Source: Treponema sp. (GTDB taxonomy: Bacteria; Spirochaetota; Spirochaetia; Treponematales; Treponemataceae). Taken from it: a stretch of DNA of 64,000 nt. The position numbers and the translations under genes were made by a program. Of this stretch, positions 1 through 8,021 are shown one piece after another. Position 1 is the stretch's first letter. The number at the start of each line of letters is the position of its first letter. The stretch covers positions 1-64,000 of the forward strand of contig JAEDJA010000006.1 in NCBI GenBank assembly GCA_016296575.1, in the 5' to 3' direction. The notes under the pieces are model-generated. The model worked only from the letters and a program-made list of their open reading frames with translations. It did no database searches and was not told where the DNA came from.

Positions 1-284
1 ATTTTTTGCTGGTTCATTTTTCTGAGGTGAAAACTAGAATGTACGATTTTCTTACCAACAAAAGATATATCTGGAAAACGCATATTGCATCAGAATTAAA
101 AATAGCTCGTGAAGAAGGCCTTGAACAGGGGCTAGCAGAGGGACATGCTCGTGGCAAGGAAGAAGGTTGGCAAGAAGGCCGGGAAGAAGGACGTAAAGAA
201 GGAAAAGCTGAAGCCATAAAAACTTACGAAGCCAAAATAAAGGAACTTGAAAATAAACTAGCTAAATACGAATCAGGTAAATAA
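1..284 (+). CDS. Rpn-family nuclease/transposase-like protein, C-terminal tail (partial)
   Basis: The frame is open from the left window edge to a TAA at 282-284. The first start-like codon is a TTG at position 6, so the gene almost certainly begins outside the window. The visible ~92 residues carry a strongly charged helical tail in which short EG-rich units recur (GLEQGLAEGHARGKEEG and similar), ending in a Lys/Glu coiled-coil segment. Tails of this kind are typical of Rpn / PD-(D/E)XK recombination-promoting nucleases, often annotated as putative transposases. The nuclease core itself is not in view, so the assignment rests on the tail and is an inference. A palindromic repeat and a terminator follow directly. 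Confidence 0.55.
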   Translation, partial: FLLVHFSEVKTRMYDFLTNKRYIWKTHIASELKIAREEGLEQGLAEGHARGKEEGWQEGREEGRKEGKAEAIKTYEAKIKELENKLAKYESGK

Positions 285-293
285 ACAAAAAAA

Positions 294-416
294 GGGATGT
301 CCCTAAAGTAATGAGTGTAGCTCTCATTGAGTCCTTCGGCAGGTGGTTCCTGAGCCTGTCGAAGGGCTCAGGGACAGTAAACTCAACCACCGTAATGAAA
401 CTTATTGGATAATCCC
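294..416 (-). repeat. Palindromic intergenic repeat, copy A
   Basis: First of four copies of a palindromic element (others at 4119-4262, 20406-20570, 25190-25293). Ends here are GGGATGTCCCTAAAGTAATG and the diverged complement CTTATTGGATAATCCC. Inside are CATTACGGTGGTTGAGTTTA (on the minus strand) and the hairpin-forming CCTGAGCCTGTCGAAGG module. Read on the minus strand it lines up closely with the left part of copy C. It lies in the gap between the Rpn fragment and the first outer-membrane protein gene. Confidence 0.8.
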
Positions 417-421
417 ATAAA

Positions 422-457
422 AACAAAAAGGAGGCTCCGAAGAGTCTCCTTTTTTGT
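422..457. terminator. Bidirectional Rho-independent terminator
   Basis: A near-perfect stem AAAAAGGAGGCTC / GAGTCTCCTTTTT closes on a CGAA tetraloop and is flanked by A-run and T-run, so it can work on both strands. On the minus strand it lies 25 nt past the stop codon of the outer-membrane protein gene ending at 482; on the plus strand it would stop read-through from the Rpn fragment and the repeat. Confidence 0.85.
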
Positions 458-481
458 TTAATCTTTTAGCTAATCTTTAGA

Positions 482-1966
482 TTAGAAGTGGATTTTACAT
501 GTAAGGTCAAGAGTACCTTTTTTTGTGTCGAGGTCTGCATTATCATATACAACAGAGAAGTCTGTGTATGGAACGAAACCTGTGAAGTCAACACCAAGAG
601 ATACCTGTTTTACATCAAATTTGTATTCAGCAAGTTTGTCTGCTTCTTCTTTGATGAATTTGTCAGCAACTTTAACACCAGCTTTTGGAGTTACTTTTCC
701 ATCACCTACAGCGATGTCATATTTAACTTCAGCTGTGAGTGTTTTTGTTGCATAGTTTTTTACACCTGCCTTGTACATTACAAAGTCACGGTCTTTCTCC
801 ATGTCTTTAGCAGTTTCTTCGAAAAGTTCATCTCCATCTTTGTCTGTAAGTTTAAGATTAGAAATAAGGTTTTCTACTTCGAAGTTAGCACCGAATGTAA
901 GGTTTGGAATCAATGTTGCAGCATCCCATACACCAGCAATAAGTTTTCCGTTTGTTGATACACCTGTACCTTCTTCCACTTTTGCTGACTGGTTTGTTAC
1001 ATAAATAGCTACAGAAGCACCATTTGAACGGTTGTTAGCTGTGTATTTAGGATTTCCCCAAATACCGTTCCAACCCTGGTTTTCATTTTTGTTCCATCCG
1101 AACAAAACAGCACCCATTGCTACGAGTTTTTTAGAATCTTTTGCTCCATATGGTATACCATAAGCTGTAATTGTCATTGGTGGTGTTTCAAGAGATACAC
1201 CAACCTGTGGTTTTACGTAGAATGTGTCGTTGATAGAAAGTTCGTAAGCAGCTTTAGCAAAGAGAGCATCGTCATTAAGACCAGTTTCCCAGTTTTTGTG
1301 TCCTACTGTAAGATTGTGAGCAACACCAACACTGAATGTGAGGTTTGGTACAGCCAAGAGGTCAGCCTGGATAGCTGTTGCATATTCGTCTGTGTATCCT
1401 TCATTTGAGCGGATATCAGCTTCAACTTTTACGATACCGTCAGCCTGGAAACCAATTGTAATACCATGTTCAGCGTTTACACCAACAGCGTTTACTTTGT
1501 AACCAGCATTATCTTCCCATGGATTTGAAGATTTAACTGCGAGTACAGGTGAAATATCTCCAACCTTTGTATCGCCCTTTTTAATTCCAATCCAAGCTGG
1601 ACCAATGTGAAGCAGAGCTTTTTCTACAGACATTGTAGCATCCATTCCGCCATCGTAACCTGGAGCTGTTGTTCCTTCCATCTTTTTGCCCATATCGATA
1701 TTGAAACCAACACCTTTAGCTTTGATTTCAATTTCGCCCCAAACTGTTGCGTCTGAAGATGTAGCTTTTGTTCCTTCATTCATAAGAACAAGGCGAAGTC
1801 CACCACCAACAGCATTTTTGAAACCAGTTTTTCCGCTATCAAGGTCTACACCCCAAGTTACAGAAGCGTCTCCGTCAAATTTTGCGATGCTTGATACGGC
1901 TTCTGGATCAGCGAACATAGCTGTTGCCATTGCCAGTGCAGCAACGATTGATACGATTTTTTTCAT
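482..1966 (-). CDS. Treponemal major-outer-sheath-type beta-barrel protein (paralog 1)
   Basis: A 494-residue exported protein. It opens with a Sec signal peptide (MKKIVSIVAALAMATAMFA, cleavage expected after the AMFA) and continues as a Gly/Asn/aromatic-rich beta-strand protein ending in an aromatic-tipped strand (LDLTCKIHF), as expected for an outer-membrane beta-barrel. It is a clear paralog of the protein encoded divergently at 2595-4088: same signal peptide, same GNAKVTWGVNLDD-like first strand, the shared ATAIQADLLAVPNLTFSVGV segment and a similar C-terminus. Such proteins are abundant porin/adhesin-like sheath components in treponemes; the porin role is inferred. A strong AGGAGG ribosome site precedes the ATG, and a promoter with 17-nt spacing lies at 2042-2070. 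It is followed by the terminator at 422-457. Confidence 0.8.
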   Translation of the reverse strand: MKKIVSIVAALAMATAMFADPEAVSSIAKFDGDASVTWGVDLDSGKTGFKNAVGGGLRLVLMNEGTKATSSDATVWGEIEIKAKGVGFNIDMGKKMEGTTAPGYDGGMDATMSVEKALLHIGPAWIGIKKGDTKVGDISPVLAVKSSNPWEDNAGYKVNAVGVNAEHGITIGFQADGIVKVEADIRSNEGYTDEYATAIQADLLAVPNLTFSVGVAHNLTVGHKNWETGLNDDALFAKAAYELSINDTFYVKPQVGVSLETPPMTITAYGIPYGAKDSKKLVAMGAVLFGWNKNENQGWNGIWGNPKYTANNRSNGASVAIYVTNQSAKVEEGTGVSTNGKLIAGVWDAATLIPNLTFGANFEVENLISNLKLTDKDGDELFEETAKDMEKDRDFVMYKAGVKNYATKTLTAEVKYDIAVGDGKVTPKAGVKVADKFIKEEADKLAEYKFDVKQVSLGVDFTGFVPYTDFSVVYDNADLDTKKGTLDLTCKIHF

Positions 1967-2041
1967 TTTAAAAAAATCCTCCTTTTTTTTTAGAAACCCT
2001 ACAGACCAACGGTCTTTTACGTAGAAGTTTTCATTATTTTA

Positions 2042-2070
2042 ATACTAACACTACGATTTACAATCGTCAA
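2042..2070 (-). promoter_or_regulatory. Promoter of outer-membrane protein gene at 482-1966
   Basis: On the minus strand a TTGACG -35 (2065-2070) and a TAGTAT -10 (2042-2047) are separated by exactly 17 nt. The spacer contains the perfect inverted repeat ACGATT-TAC-AATCGT, which could be an operator. Transcription would start near 2035, giving a leader of about 70 nt that includes a small GACC-GTT-GGTC hairpin before the AGGAGG site. Confidence 0.6.
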
Positions 2071-2150
2071 GTTTTATTTTTAAAATAATTTTATTTTTGA
2101 GTTATAAAAATTGGTTTGTTAAATCACTAGAGATAATGGAGTATTGGATT

Positions 2151-2438
2151 TTATGCATCCAGACAGGCTTCTATTTCATTACATTTAGCCATCAATCTTT
2201 GGTATTCAGCCGGATAAAGATAACGTGTTTTCTTCAATAAAGAAATCCAATAACGTGTTTCATCAAGTTTTATACGGGCTAAACGTGGGTGAATCAGCGT
2301 ATAACTGGCCGCGATACTTGTTCCACTTAGCAAAAATTCCTTTGATACTTCAAATTCCTTTCTTTCAAATACAAGCTTCTTATAAATCCTAAAAACTTCC
2401 GATCCCAGCTCCCTGCACTTCTGAATTACCTCTTTCAT
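2151..2438 (-). CDS. Four-helix bundle protein (23S rRNA intervening-sequence type)
   Basis: A 95-residue, largely helical protein. The pattern (ELGSEVFRIYKKL, then a LLSGTSIAAS element, then DETRYWISLLKKTRYL and a final helix) matches the four-helix-bundle family first known from proteins encoded in 23S rRNA intervening sequences and also common as lone chromosomal genes. Those proteins form homopentamers; the cellular role is unknown. The canonical SIxxNIxEA stretch is altered here to SIAASYTLI. Start: an ATG at 2438 follows GAGGAAAAGTG; the GTG one codon earlier is the alternative. It sits alone between the two divergent outer-membrane paralogs, on the same strand as paralog 1, with no rRNA nearby. 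Confidence 0.75.
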   Translation of the reverse strand: MKEVIQKCRELGSEVFRIYKKLVFERKEFEVSKEFLLSGTSIAASYTLIHPRLARIKLDETRYWISLLKKTRYLYPAEYQRLMAKCNEIEACLDA

Positions 2439-2594
2439 CACTTTTCCTCTATATAATTACATTTTTCCCCTCAACCTATGTATGTAAATGAACAGCATTT
2501 TTCGGCAAAAAAAAATTAAAATTCTTGTTCTTTTTTTGATTTTAAGGGGTTTTTGTGGCTCCAAAGATTTCGATTTAAAGGGAGGATTTTTTTA

Positions 2595-4088
2595 ATGAAA
2601 AAAATCGTATCAATCGTTGCTGCTTTGGCAATGGCAACAGCTATGTTTGCAGATCCAGTTGCAAACGTTGCAGTTGTTGAATTTACAGGTAACGCAAAAG
2701 TAACATGGGGTGTTAACCTGGATGATAACAAAACTGGTTTCAAGAATGAAACAGACACAAGCATGAAACTTCAGTTGTTTGAACACGGAACAAAAGCTAC
2801 TGAATCAAATGCTAATGTATGGGGAGAAATTGTTGTAACTTCTGAAAACTATAGCAATCCTGCTGGAAGTATGATTAACGGTATTGCAAAAGACCAGGGA
2901 GTAAAAAATATCACTCCACGCGTTGACAAAGCTTTACTCCACATTGGACCAGCTTGGGTAGGAATTCTTTCAGGTGATACACAGGTTGGAGATATGACTC
3001 CAGTTGTTGCTGTTAAAGGTTCTAACCCTTGGCAGGATTTAACAGATGTAAATGGACGTAACATGAAAATTTACAATGTTGGTAAAAATGCTACACAGGG
3101 TATTACAATTGGTTTCCAGGCTGATAACATCGTAAAAGTTGAAGCTGATATCCGTTCAAACTTAGATCCAGATGGTAATAAATACACAGACGTTTACGCA
3201 ACAGCTATCCAGGCAGATCTTCTTGCTGTACCAAATCTTACATTCAGCGTAGGAGTTGCTCACAACCTTACAATTGGAAAGAAAAGCACAGAAAACAGCC
3301 TTAATGATGATGCATTCTTCGCAAAAGCTGCTTATGAACTTGCCATCAACGATACATTCTATGTAAAACCACAGGCAGCTATGTCTTTGGAAACTCCAGC
3401 TTGGGGAGGTATTGCAAAAGACTCTAAAAAAATCAATGCTACAGCCGCTGTTCTCTTTGGATGGAACAAAAACGAAATCCAGTCTTGGTCTGGTGTAAAA
3501 TACCTGAATCAGTGGGATGGTAGCATCGCTGATGATCGCATCAAAACATCTAACGGTGCATCTGTTGCTCTCCACGTAGTTTCACAGTCTGCTACTGACG
3601 ATAACAACTATGCACACGGTGTAACATACGGTGACCTTATGATTGGTGCTTTTGATGCTGGAACTTTGGTACCAGGTCTTACATTCGGTGCAAACCTTGA
3701 AATCACTGACTTCATTTACGGTCGAAAATGGGAAGACAAAGATGGAAAAGATGTGATTGAAGAAATTGCAAAAGCATTTGATGTATCACGTGATGAATAT
3801 GTTCGCAAGGGACACTATGCTAAAAAAACACTCACAGCTGAAGCTAAATACTCTATCGCTGTAGGTGAAGGAAATGTAGCTCCAAAAGCTGGTTTTGTTA
3901 TGAAAGATAAATTTGTAAAAACAAATGACAAAGGTCTTGAAGAATACAAATTTGACTTCAAAAAATGCTTCTTTGGTGTAGAACTCAGCGGATTCGTTCC
4001 ATACACAACATTCGAAGTAATGTATGACAACGCTGATCTTGACACTACAAAAGGTACACTTGACGTATCTTGTAAAATCTCTCTCTAA
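2595..4088 (+). CDS. Treponemal major-outer-sheath-type beta-barrel protein (paralog 2)
   Basis: A 497-residue paralog of the protein at 482-1966 and transcribed away from it. Signal peptide MKKIVSIVAALAMATAMFA is identical to that of paralog 1. The mature part starts DPVANVAVVEFTGNAKVTWG and ends in an amphipathic strand GTLDVSCKISL. The ATG at 2595 is chosen because GGGAGG lies 9 nt upstream and the signal peptide begins there; an in-frame start 14 codons earlier would spoil the signal. Conserved blocks shared with paralog 1 (VDKALLHIGPAWVGI, TFSVGVAHNLT, NDTFYVKPQ, VLFGWNKNE) alternate with divergent segments that probably correspond to surface loops. Role in the outer sheath as a porin-like protein is inferred. 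A palindromic repeat follows the stop codon by 30 nt and may end transcription. Confidence 0.8.
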   Translation: MKKIVSIVAALAMATAMFADPVANVAVVEFTGNAKVTWGVNLDDNKTGFKNETDTSMKLQLFEHGTKATESNANVWGEIVVTSENYSNPAGSMINGIAKDQGVKNITPRVDKALLHIGPAWVGILSGDTQVGDMTPVVAVKGSNPWQDLTDVNGRNMKIYNVGKNATQGITIGFQADNIVKVEADIRSNLDPDGNKYTDVYATAIQADLLAVPNLTFSVGVAHNLTIGKKSTENSLNDDAFFAKAAYELAINDTFYVKPQAAMSLETPAWGGIAKDSKKINATAAVLFGWNKNEIQSWSGVKYLNQWDGSIADDRIKTSNGASVALHVVSQSATDDNNYAHGVTYGDLMIGAFDAGTLVPGLTFGANLEITDFIYGRKWEDKDGKDVIEEIAKAFDVSRDEYVRKGHYAKKTLTAEAKYSIAVGEGNVAPKAGFVMKDKFVKTNDKGLEEYKFDFKKCFFGVELSGFVPYTTFEVMYDNADLDTTKGTLDVSCKISL

Positions 4089-4118
4089 TCTAAAAATTAG
4101 TTAAAAGATTTATTAAAA

Positions 4119-4262
4119 GGGGCTGTCCCAATAAGTAATGCATTACGGTGGTTGAGTTTATCGAAACCACCACATTTAGTGTAGCAGTCATTTCGACGGG
4201 TGGTTCCTGAGCCCGTCGAAGGGCTCAATGAGCGCTACACTCATTACTTATTGGACAGCCCC
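4119..4262 (+). repeat. Palindromic intergenic repeat, copy B (best-preserved ends)
   Basis: A 144-bp element with near-perfect terminal inverted repeats (GGGGCTGTCCCAATAAGTAATG at the left, the complement CATTACTTATTGGACAGCCCC at the right, one extra C on the left). Between them are a GGTGGTT...AACCACC hairpin and a GTGTAGC...GCTACAC arm that itself encloses TTCGAC...GTCGAA and a GGTGGTTCCTGAGCCCGTCG module. The fold is a three-way junction resembling a cloverleaf. It lies between paralog 2 and the VapC-like gene, which converge on it. No coding capacity. Confidence 0.85.
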
Positions 4263-4299
4263 GACAATATTTTTAACGTCAGGATGACAATGCATTTTA

Positions 4300-4686
4300 T
4301 TACATTGATTCTTCGTACAGCTTTAATTCCGGGTAGACTGCCTGCATCAGTTTGAAATGGTGGTCTTTGGTCCACAAAGGGATATCATATTTCATGGCAG
4401 TGTAGGCAATGATGGCGTCGGTAACAGGAATCTGATATCCGTTCTGGCGGAGAGTCTGGAGCATTATACCTGTAAATTCCCAGTCGTATTCATCGATTGT
4501 GTATAATTTAAATGATTGAAAAAATCCTAACAATCTGTCAGTTTCATCATCATCTTTAGAACCATGAATAAGTTCAGTTTTCACTGGTCCACATATGGCA
4601 AAATTCTCTGGAGTAATGTTTATTTTTAACAACTCTTCTGGTTGCTTCCAGAAATCAATAAGAACATTGGTGTCAAATAAAATCAT
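4300..4686 (-). CDS. PIN-domain toxin, VapC-like
   Basis: A 128-residue PIN-domain ribonuclease. The four acidic residues expected in the metal-binding active site are present: Asp5 (LFDTNVLID), Glu38 (VKTELIHG), Asp90 (VTDAIIAYTA) and Asp108 (TKDHHF). Members of this family cleave tRNA or rRNA when freed from their antitoxin. The ATG overlaps the stop of the upstream antitoxin gene by 4 nt (ATGA), the usual translational coupling in toxin-antitoxin pairs. RNA target is not predictable from the sequence. Confidence 0.85.
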   Translation of the reverse strand: MILFDTNVLIDFWKQPEELLKINITPENFAICGPVKTELIHGSKDDDETDRLLGFFQSFKLYTIDEYDWEFTGIMLQTLRQNGYQIPVTDAIIAYTAMKYDIPLWTKDHHFKLMQAVYPELKLYEESM

Positions 4687-5081
4687 AAAGTGCTAATTCT
4701 CCTTAATTCATCTACAGCTTCTCCATCAATTTCAATAGGAGCTGTTCCATAACGATTCAGTGCTTCCTGATAAGTAATCTGAGCATCCATTGGCGGTACC
4801 GCACGAGCCCTGATTTTTTCAATAAAGGCCTTGCGTTTTTCTTCAGATTCTTTTGTCTGGATTAGGCGGATATTACGGTTTGCAGCTTCGTATAGTCTGC
4901 TGTACTCATCTACAGTAATCAGTATGCATTCCGGAACGTTGTTTTTTACAATAACTCTGATTCCATCCTGCTTAACTTCATCAATAATCTTCCCTGCTTC
5001 GCCTTTATTAAAACGGGTAATTGGAACTGTTGCGTTTAAAAGCTGAACAACAGGAGCTGATGTGTTAGGAATAAAGAACAT
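4683..5081 (-). CDS. Antitoxin, Phd/YefM family
   Basis: A 132-residue protein whose N-terminal ~65 residues match the Phd/YefM fold (PITRFNKGEAGKIIDEV, then VIVKNNVPECILITVDEY), the DNA-binding and dimerisation half. The charged C-terminal half would wrap the PIN toxin encoded next. It comes first in a two-gene operon, with AGGAGG 6 nt before the ATG. Antitoxins of this type repress their own promoter; an AT-rich palindrome and a TATAAT lie about 50-80 nt upstream. Pairing of a YefM-type antitoxin with a PIN toxin is common. Confidence 0.82.
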   Translation of the reverse strand: MFFIPNTSAPVVQLLNATVPITRFNKGEAGKIIDEVKQDGIRVIVKNNVPECILITVDEYSRLYEAANRNIRLIQTKESEEKRKAFIEKIRARAVPPMDAQITYQEALNRYGTAPIEIDGEAVDELRRISTL

Positions 5082-5131
5082 ATAAACCTCCTGATATATA
5101 TTACAATAAACATATCTATTAGTTAATCTAT

Positions 5132-5160
5132 ATTATAATATATTGTATGTTGATATATTA
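5132..5160 (-). promoter_or_regulatory. Possible promoter/operator of the toxin-antitoxin operon
   Basis: On the minus strand a TATAAT (5132-5137) overlaps an inverted repeat TAATATA (5136-5142) / TATATTA (5154-5160). Position just upstream of the antitoxin leader fits autoregulation, but the tract is extremely AT-rich and no good -35 is visible, so the palindrome could be chance. Confidence 0.35.
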
Positions 5161-5376
5161 GTCTAGATAAAAATAAATTAATTTAATTATAGTGGTTTTA
5201 ACAGCTCAACTTCTGCACTACATTAATCAACAAAACGTAACATATATCACATATTATATAGAAGAAACTTAATCATATTGATTTGTTCATTGAAAATAAT
5301 TTCAAAATTCTGTAAAATTAGACCAAATGTTTTGTAAAATTTTGAGACCCATAGCGGAGTCTTAAAAGGAGAATAT

Positions 5377-7227
5377 ATGACACTTAATGACATTAAACAC
5401 CCAAAAATCAAAGCTTGGGTAGAAGAATGTGTTGCAATGTGTGAACCTGATGATGTTTACGTTTGCGACGGATCTACAGCCGAATACGATCGCCTTATGA
5501 AAAAATGCGTTGATGCAGGGCTTGCAATTCCTCTCAAAAAGAAGGAAAACAGCTTCCTGTTCCGCTCACTTCCAAGTGATGTAGCTCGTGTTGAAGCCCG
5601 CACATTCATTTCTTCTGTAAAAGAAGAAGATGCAGGTCCAACAAACCACTGGATCGACCCAGTAGAACTCAAAGCAACAATGAAAGGTCTTTACAAAGGA
5701 TGTATGCACGGACGCACAATGTACGTTATTCCTTTCTGCATGGGTCCCCTGGGTTCTCCAATCTCTAAAAACGGTATTGAAGTAACTGACTCTGAATACG
5801 TTGTACTGAACATGGACATCATGACTCGTGCCGGTTCAAAAGTTCTGGATCTCTTGGGAACAGACGGTGAATTCGTACCATGTCTCCACTCAGTTGGTAA
5901 ACCATTGAACAATGGCGAAACAGACGGTGGAATCTGGCCATGTGCTGACGTTGAACACAAATACATTTCTCAGTTCCCTGATGAAGGACTCATCTGGTCT
6001 TACGGTTCAGGATACGGTGGAAACGCTCTTCTTGGTAAAAAATGTTTCGCTCTCCGCATTGCTACTGTACTTGCACGCAAAGAAGGCTGGCTTGCAGAAC
6101 ACATGCTCATCCTGAAGCTTACAAACCCAGAAGGAAAAGTAAAATACGTAACAGGTGCTTTCCCATCAGCTTGTGGAAAAACAAACCTTGCTATGCTTAT
6201 TCCAACAATCCCTGGATGGAAGGTTGAAACAATCGGTGATGACATTGCTTGGATGAAATTTGGTGAAGATGGTCGTCTTTACGCTATCAACCCAGAAGCA
6301 GGATTCTTCGGAGTTGCTCCAGGAACATCTGCTGACTCAAACAAAAACGCTCTTGTTTCTGCAGAAAAGAACACAATCTTTACAAACTGTGCTCTTACAG
6401 AAGATGGCGATGTTTGGTGGGAAGGAATCGGATATCCTGCTAAAGGTAACCTGGTTGACTGGAAAGGAAACACACGCCCAGCATTCCCTAAAGACAAAGC
6501 TCCTAAAGGCGAAGAAATGGCTCACCCTAACGCACGTTTCACAGCACCAGCTGGACAGTGTCCATGTATCGCACCAGAATGGGAAGATCCAAAAGGTGTA
6601 CCTATCAGTGCTATCCTCTTTGGTGGACGCCGCCCATCAACTGTACCTCTCGTACACCAGAGCCGCAACTGGAACCACGGTGTATTCCTCGGTTCTATTG
6701 TAGGTTCAGAAATCACAGCTGCTTCTACAATCAATGCAGACGAAGTTGGTAAAATCCGCCGCGACCCATTCGCTATCCTTCCATTCTGTGGATACAACAT
6801 GGGTGACTACTTCCAGCACTGGGTAAACGTAGGTGCTTCTGCTAAAGATCAGGAAAAGCTTCCTAAGATCTTCTACGTTAACTGGTTCCGCAAGGACGAA
6901 AACAATGCTGATCTTCCAGGTGGATTCATGTGGCCAGGATACGGTGATAACTCACGTGTACTCGCATGGATCTTCGACCGCTGTGACGGAAAAGACAACT
7001 ATGTTGAAACACCAATCGGATACATGCCAAAAGAAGGTGCAATCAACACTGACGGTCTTGCTGATTACTATAAGAAAACACTTCCAGAAATCCTCAAGGT
7101 TGATGTTGAAGGATGGAAAAAAGAACTTAAAGATGTACGTGAAAACCACTACACAAAATTCGGTTCACACCTTCCAAAAGAACTCAGCGCAATCCTCGAC
7201 GATATCGAAGCTCGCTTGAACAAATAA
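5377..7227 (+). CDS. pckG: Phosphoenolpyruvate carboxykinase (GTP)
   Basis: A 616-residue GTP/GDP-dependent PEP carboxykinase, full length for the family. The kinase-1 loop is [10 protein letters not shown] (261-270) with the family's reactive Cys266; the metal-binding kinase-2 motif is GDDIAW (287-292); the substrate-binding [12 protein letters not shown] stretch follows. It interconverts oxaloacetate and PEP in the cytoplasm. In succinate-forming anaerobes the enzyme runs in the carboxylating direction, which would suit a fermentative treponeme; that direction is inferred. ATG at 5377 follows AAAAGGAG. The gap before it (5082-5376) holds AT-rich sequence and presumably the promoter, but I could not define one. 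No terminator separates it from the next gene 71 nt downstream, so the three genes 5377-9062 may form one operon. Confidence 0.95.
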   Translation: MTLNDIKHPKIKAWVEECVAMCEPDDVYVCDGSTAEYDRLMKKCVDAGLAIPLKKKENSFLFRSLPSDVARVEARTFISSVKEEDAGPTNHWIDPVELKATMKGLYKGCMHGRTMYVIPFCMGPLGSPISKNGIEVTDSEYVVLNMDIMTRAGSKVLDLLGTDGEFVPCLHSVGKPLNNGETDGGIWPCADVEHKYISQFPDEGLIWSYGSGYGGNALLGKKCFALRIATVLARKEGWLAEHMLILKLTNPEGKVKYVTGAFPSACGKTNLAMLIPTIPGWKVETIGDDIAWMKFGEDGRLYAINPEAGFFGVAPGTSADSNKNALVSAEKNTIFTNCALTEDGDVWWEGIGYPAKGNLVDWKGNTRPAFPKDKAPKGEEMAHPNARFTAPAGQCPCIAPEWEDPKGVPISAILFGGRRPSTVPLVHQSRNWNHGVFLGSIVGSEITAASTINADEVGKIRRDPFAILPFCGYNMGDYFQHWVNVGASAKDQEKLPKIFYVNWFRKDENNADLPGGFMWPGYGDNSRVLAWIFDRCDGKDNYVETPIGYMPKEGAINTDGLADYYKKTLPEILKVDVEGWKKELKDVRENHYTKFGSHLPKELSAILDDIEARLNK

Positions 7228-7298
7228 CGAACTCTCAACTGCGCTCCAAACCCGTTTTTGTGATTTAGAGTACAGTTCTTATTTTATAGGAGATTAAA

Positions 7299-8003
7299 AT
7301 GACTTACACAGCAGAAGTTGAACATATGTGTCCTCTTAATAAAGGTGCATATCACGGACCTGCTCCAATCCCTGAGGAAGGTGAATGGGTACAGGTAAAA
7401 GAAAACAAAGACATTTCTGGTTTCACACACGGTATTGGTTGGTGTGCACCACAGCAGGGATGTTGTAAACTTACTTTGAACGTAAAACAGGGAATCATCG
7501 AAGAAGCTTTGGTTGAAACTCTTGGTTGTTCAGGTATGACTCACTCAGCAGCTATGGCTTCTGAAATCCTTATTGGAAAAACATTGCTTGAAGCATTGAA
7601 TACAGACTTGGTTTGTGATGCTATCAATACAGCTATGCGCGAGCTTTTCCTCCAGATTGTATACGGACGTACACAGTCTGCTTACTCTAAAGACGGACTT
7701 AAAGTTGGTGCTTCTCTTGAAGACCTCGGTAAAAACCTCCGCTCACAGGTTGGAACTATGTTTGCTACACGCAAAACTGGTCCTCGCTACCTGGAAATGA
7801 CAGAAGGTTACGTAGAAAACTGTGCAGTTGACGCTGACGGAAACATCATCGGTTACAACTGTGTAAACCTTGGAAAATTGATGGATGCTATTAAAGCAGG
7901 TGCAAAAACAACAGAAGAAGCTCTTGCAAAAGCACGTACACACTACGGTCGCGTTACTGAAGATCAGGGTGCTGTTAAATTCATCGACCCACGTAAAGAA
8001 TAA
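7299..8003 (+). CDS. IscU/NifU-like iron-sulfur scaffold-type protein
   Basis: A 234-residue protein related to IscU/NifU N-terminal scaffolds but longer than the usual ~130-150. Cysteines at MCPLNKG (Cys11), WCAPQQGCCK and TLGCSGMTHSAAMASEIL lie where scaffold ligands are expected; the last follows the scaffold pattern of a Cys-Ser-Gly turn leading into an Ala-rich helix. A further C-terminal half has more cysteines (GYVENCAVDADG, GYNCVNLGKLMDAI). It is 18 nt from the GGGtGRT-family gene that follows, a pairing I recall from anaerobe genomes. A scaffold or iron-sulfur carrier role is inferred; the exact function is not known. RBS is AGGAG ahead of the ATG. Confidence 0.75.
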   Translation: MTYTAEVEHMCPLNKGAYHGPAPIPEEGEWVQVKENKDISGFTHGIGWCAPQQGCCKLTLNVKQGIIEEALVETLGCSGMTHSAAMASEILIGKTLLEALNTDLVCDAINTAMRELFLQIVYGRTQSAYSKDGLKVGASLEDLGKNLRSQVGTMFATRKTGPRYLEMTEGYVENCAVDADGNIIGYNCVNLGKLMDAIKAGAKTTEEALAKARTHYGRVTEDQGAVKFIDPRKE

Positions 8004-8021
8004 GGAACGGAGGAAATAGAA

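Noticed and set aside
488..958. 156-codon open frame opposite the first outer-membrane protein gene
   Set aside because: Cys/Phe-rich shadow of a real gene with biased third positions; no start signal or homology pattern.
5912..6245. Open frames of 67-81 codons on both strands inside pckG
   Set aside because: They lie wholly within the well-supported PEP carboxykinase frame, have no ribosome sites and no recognisable protein features.
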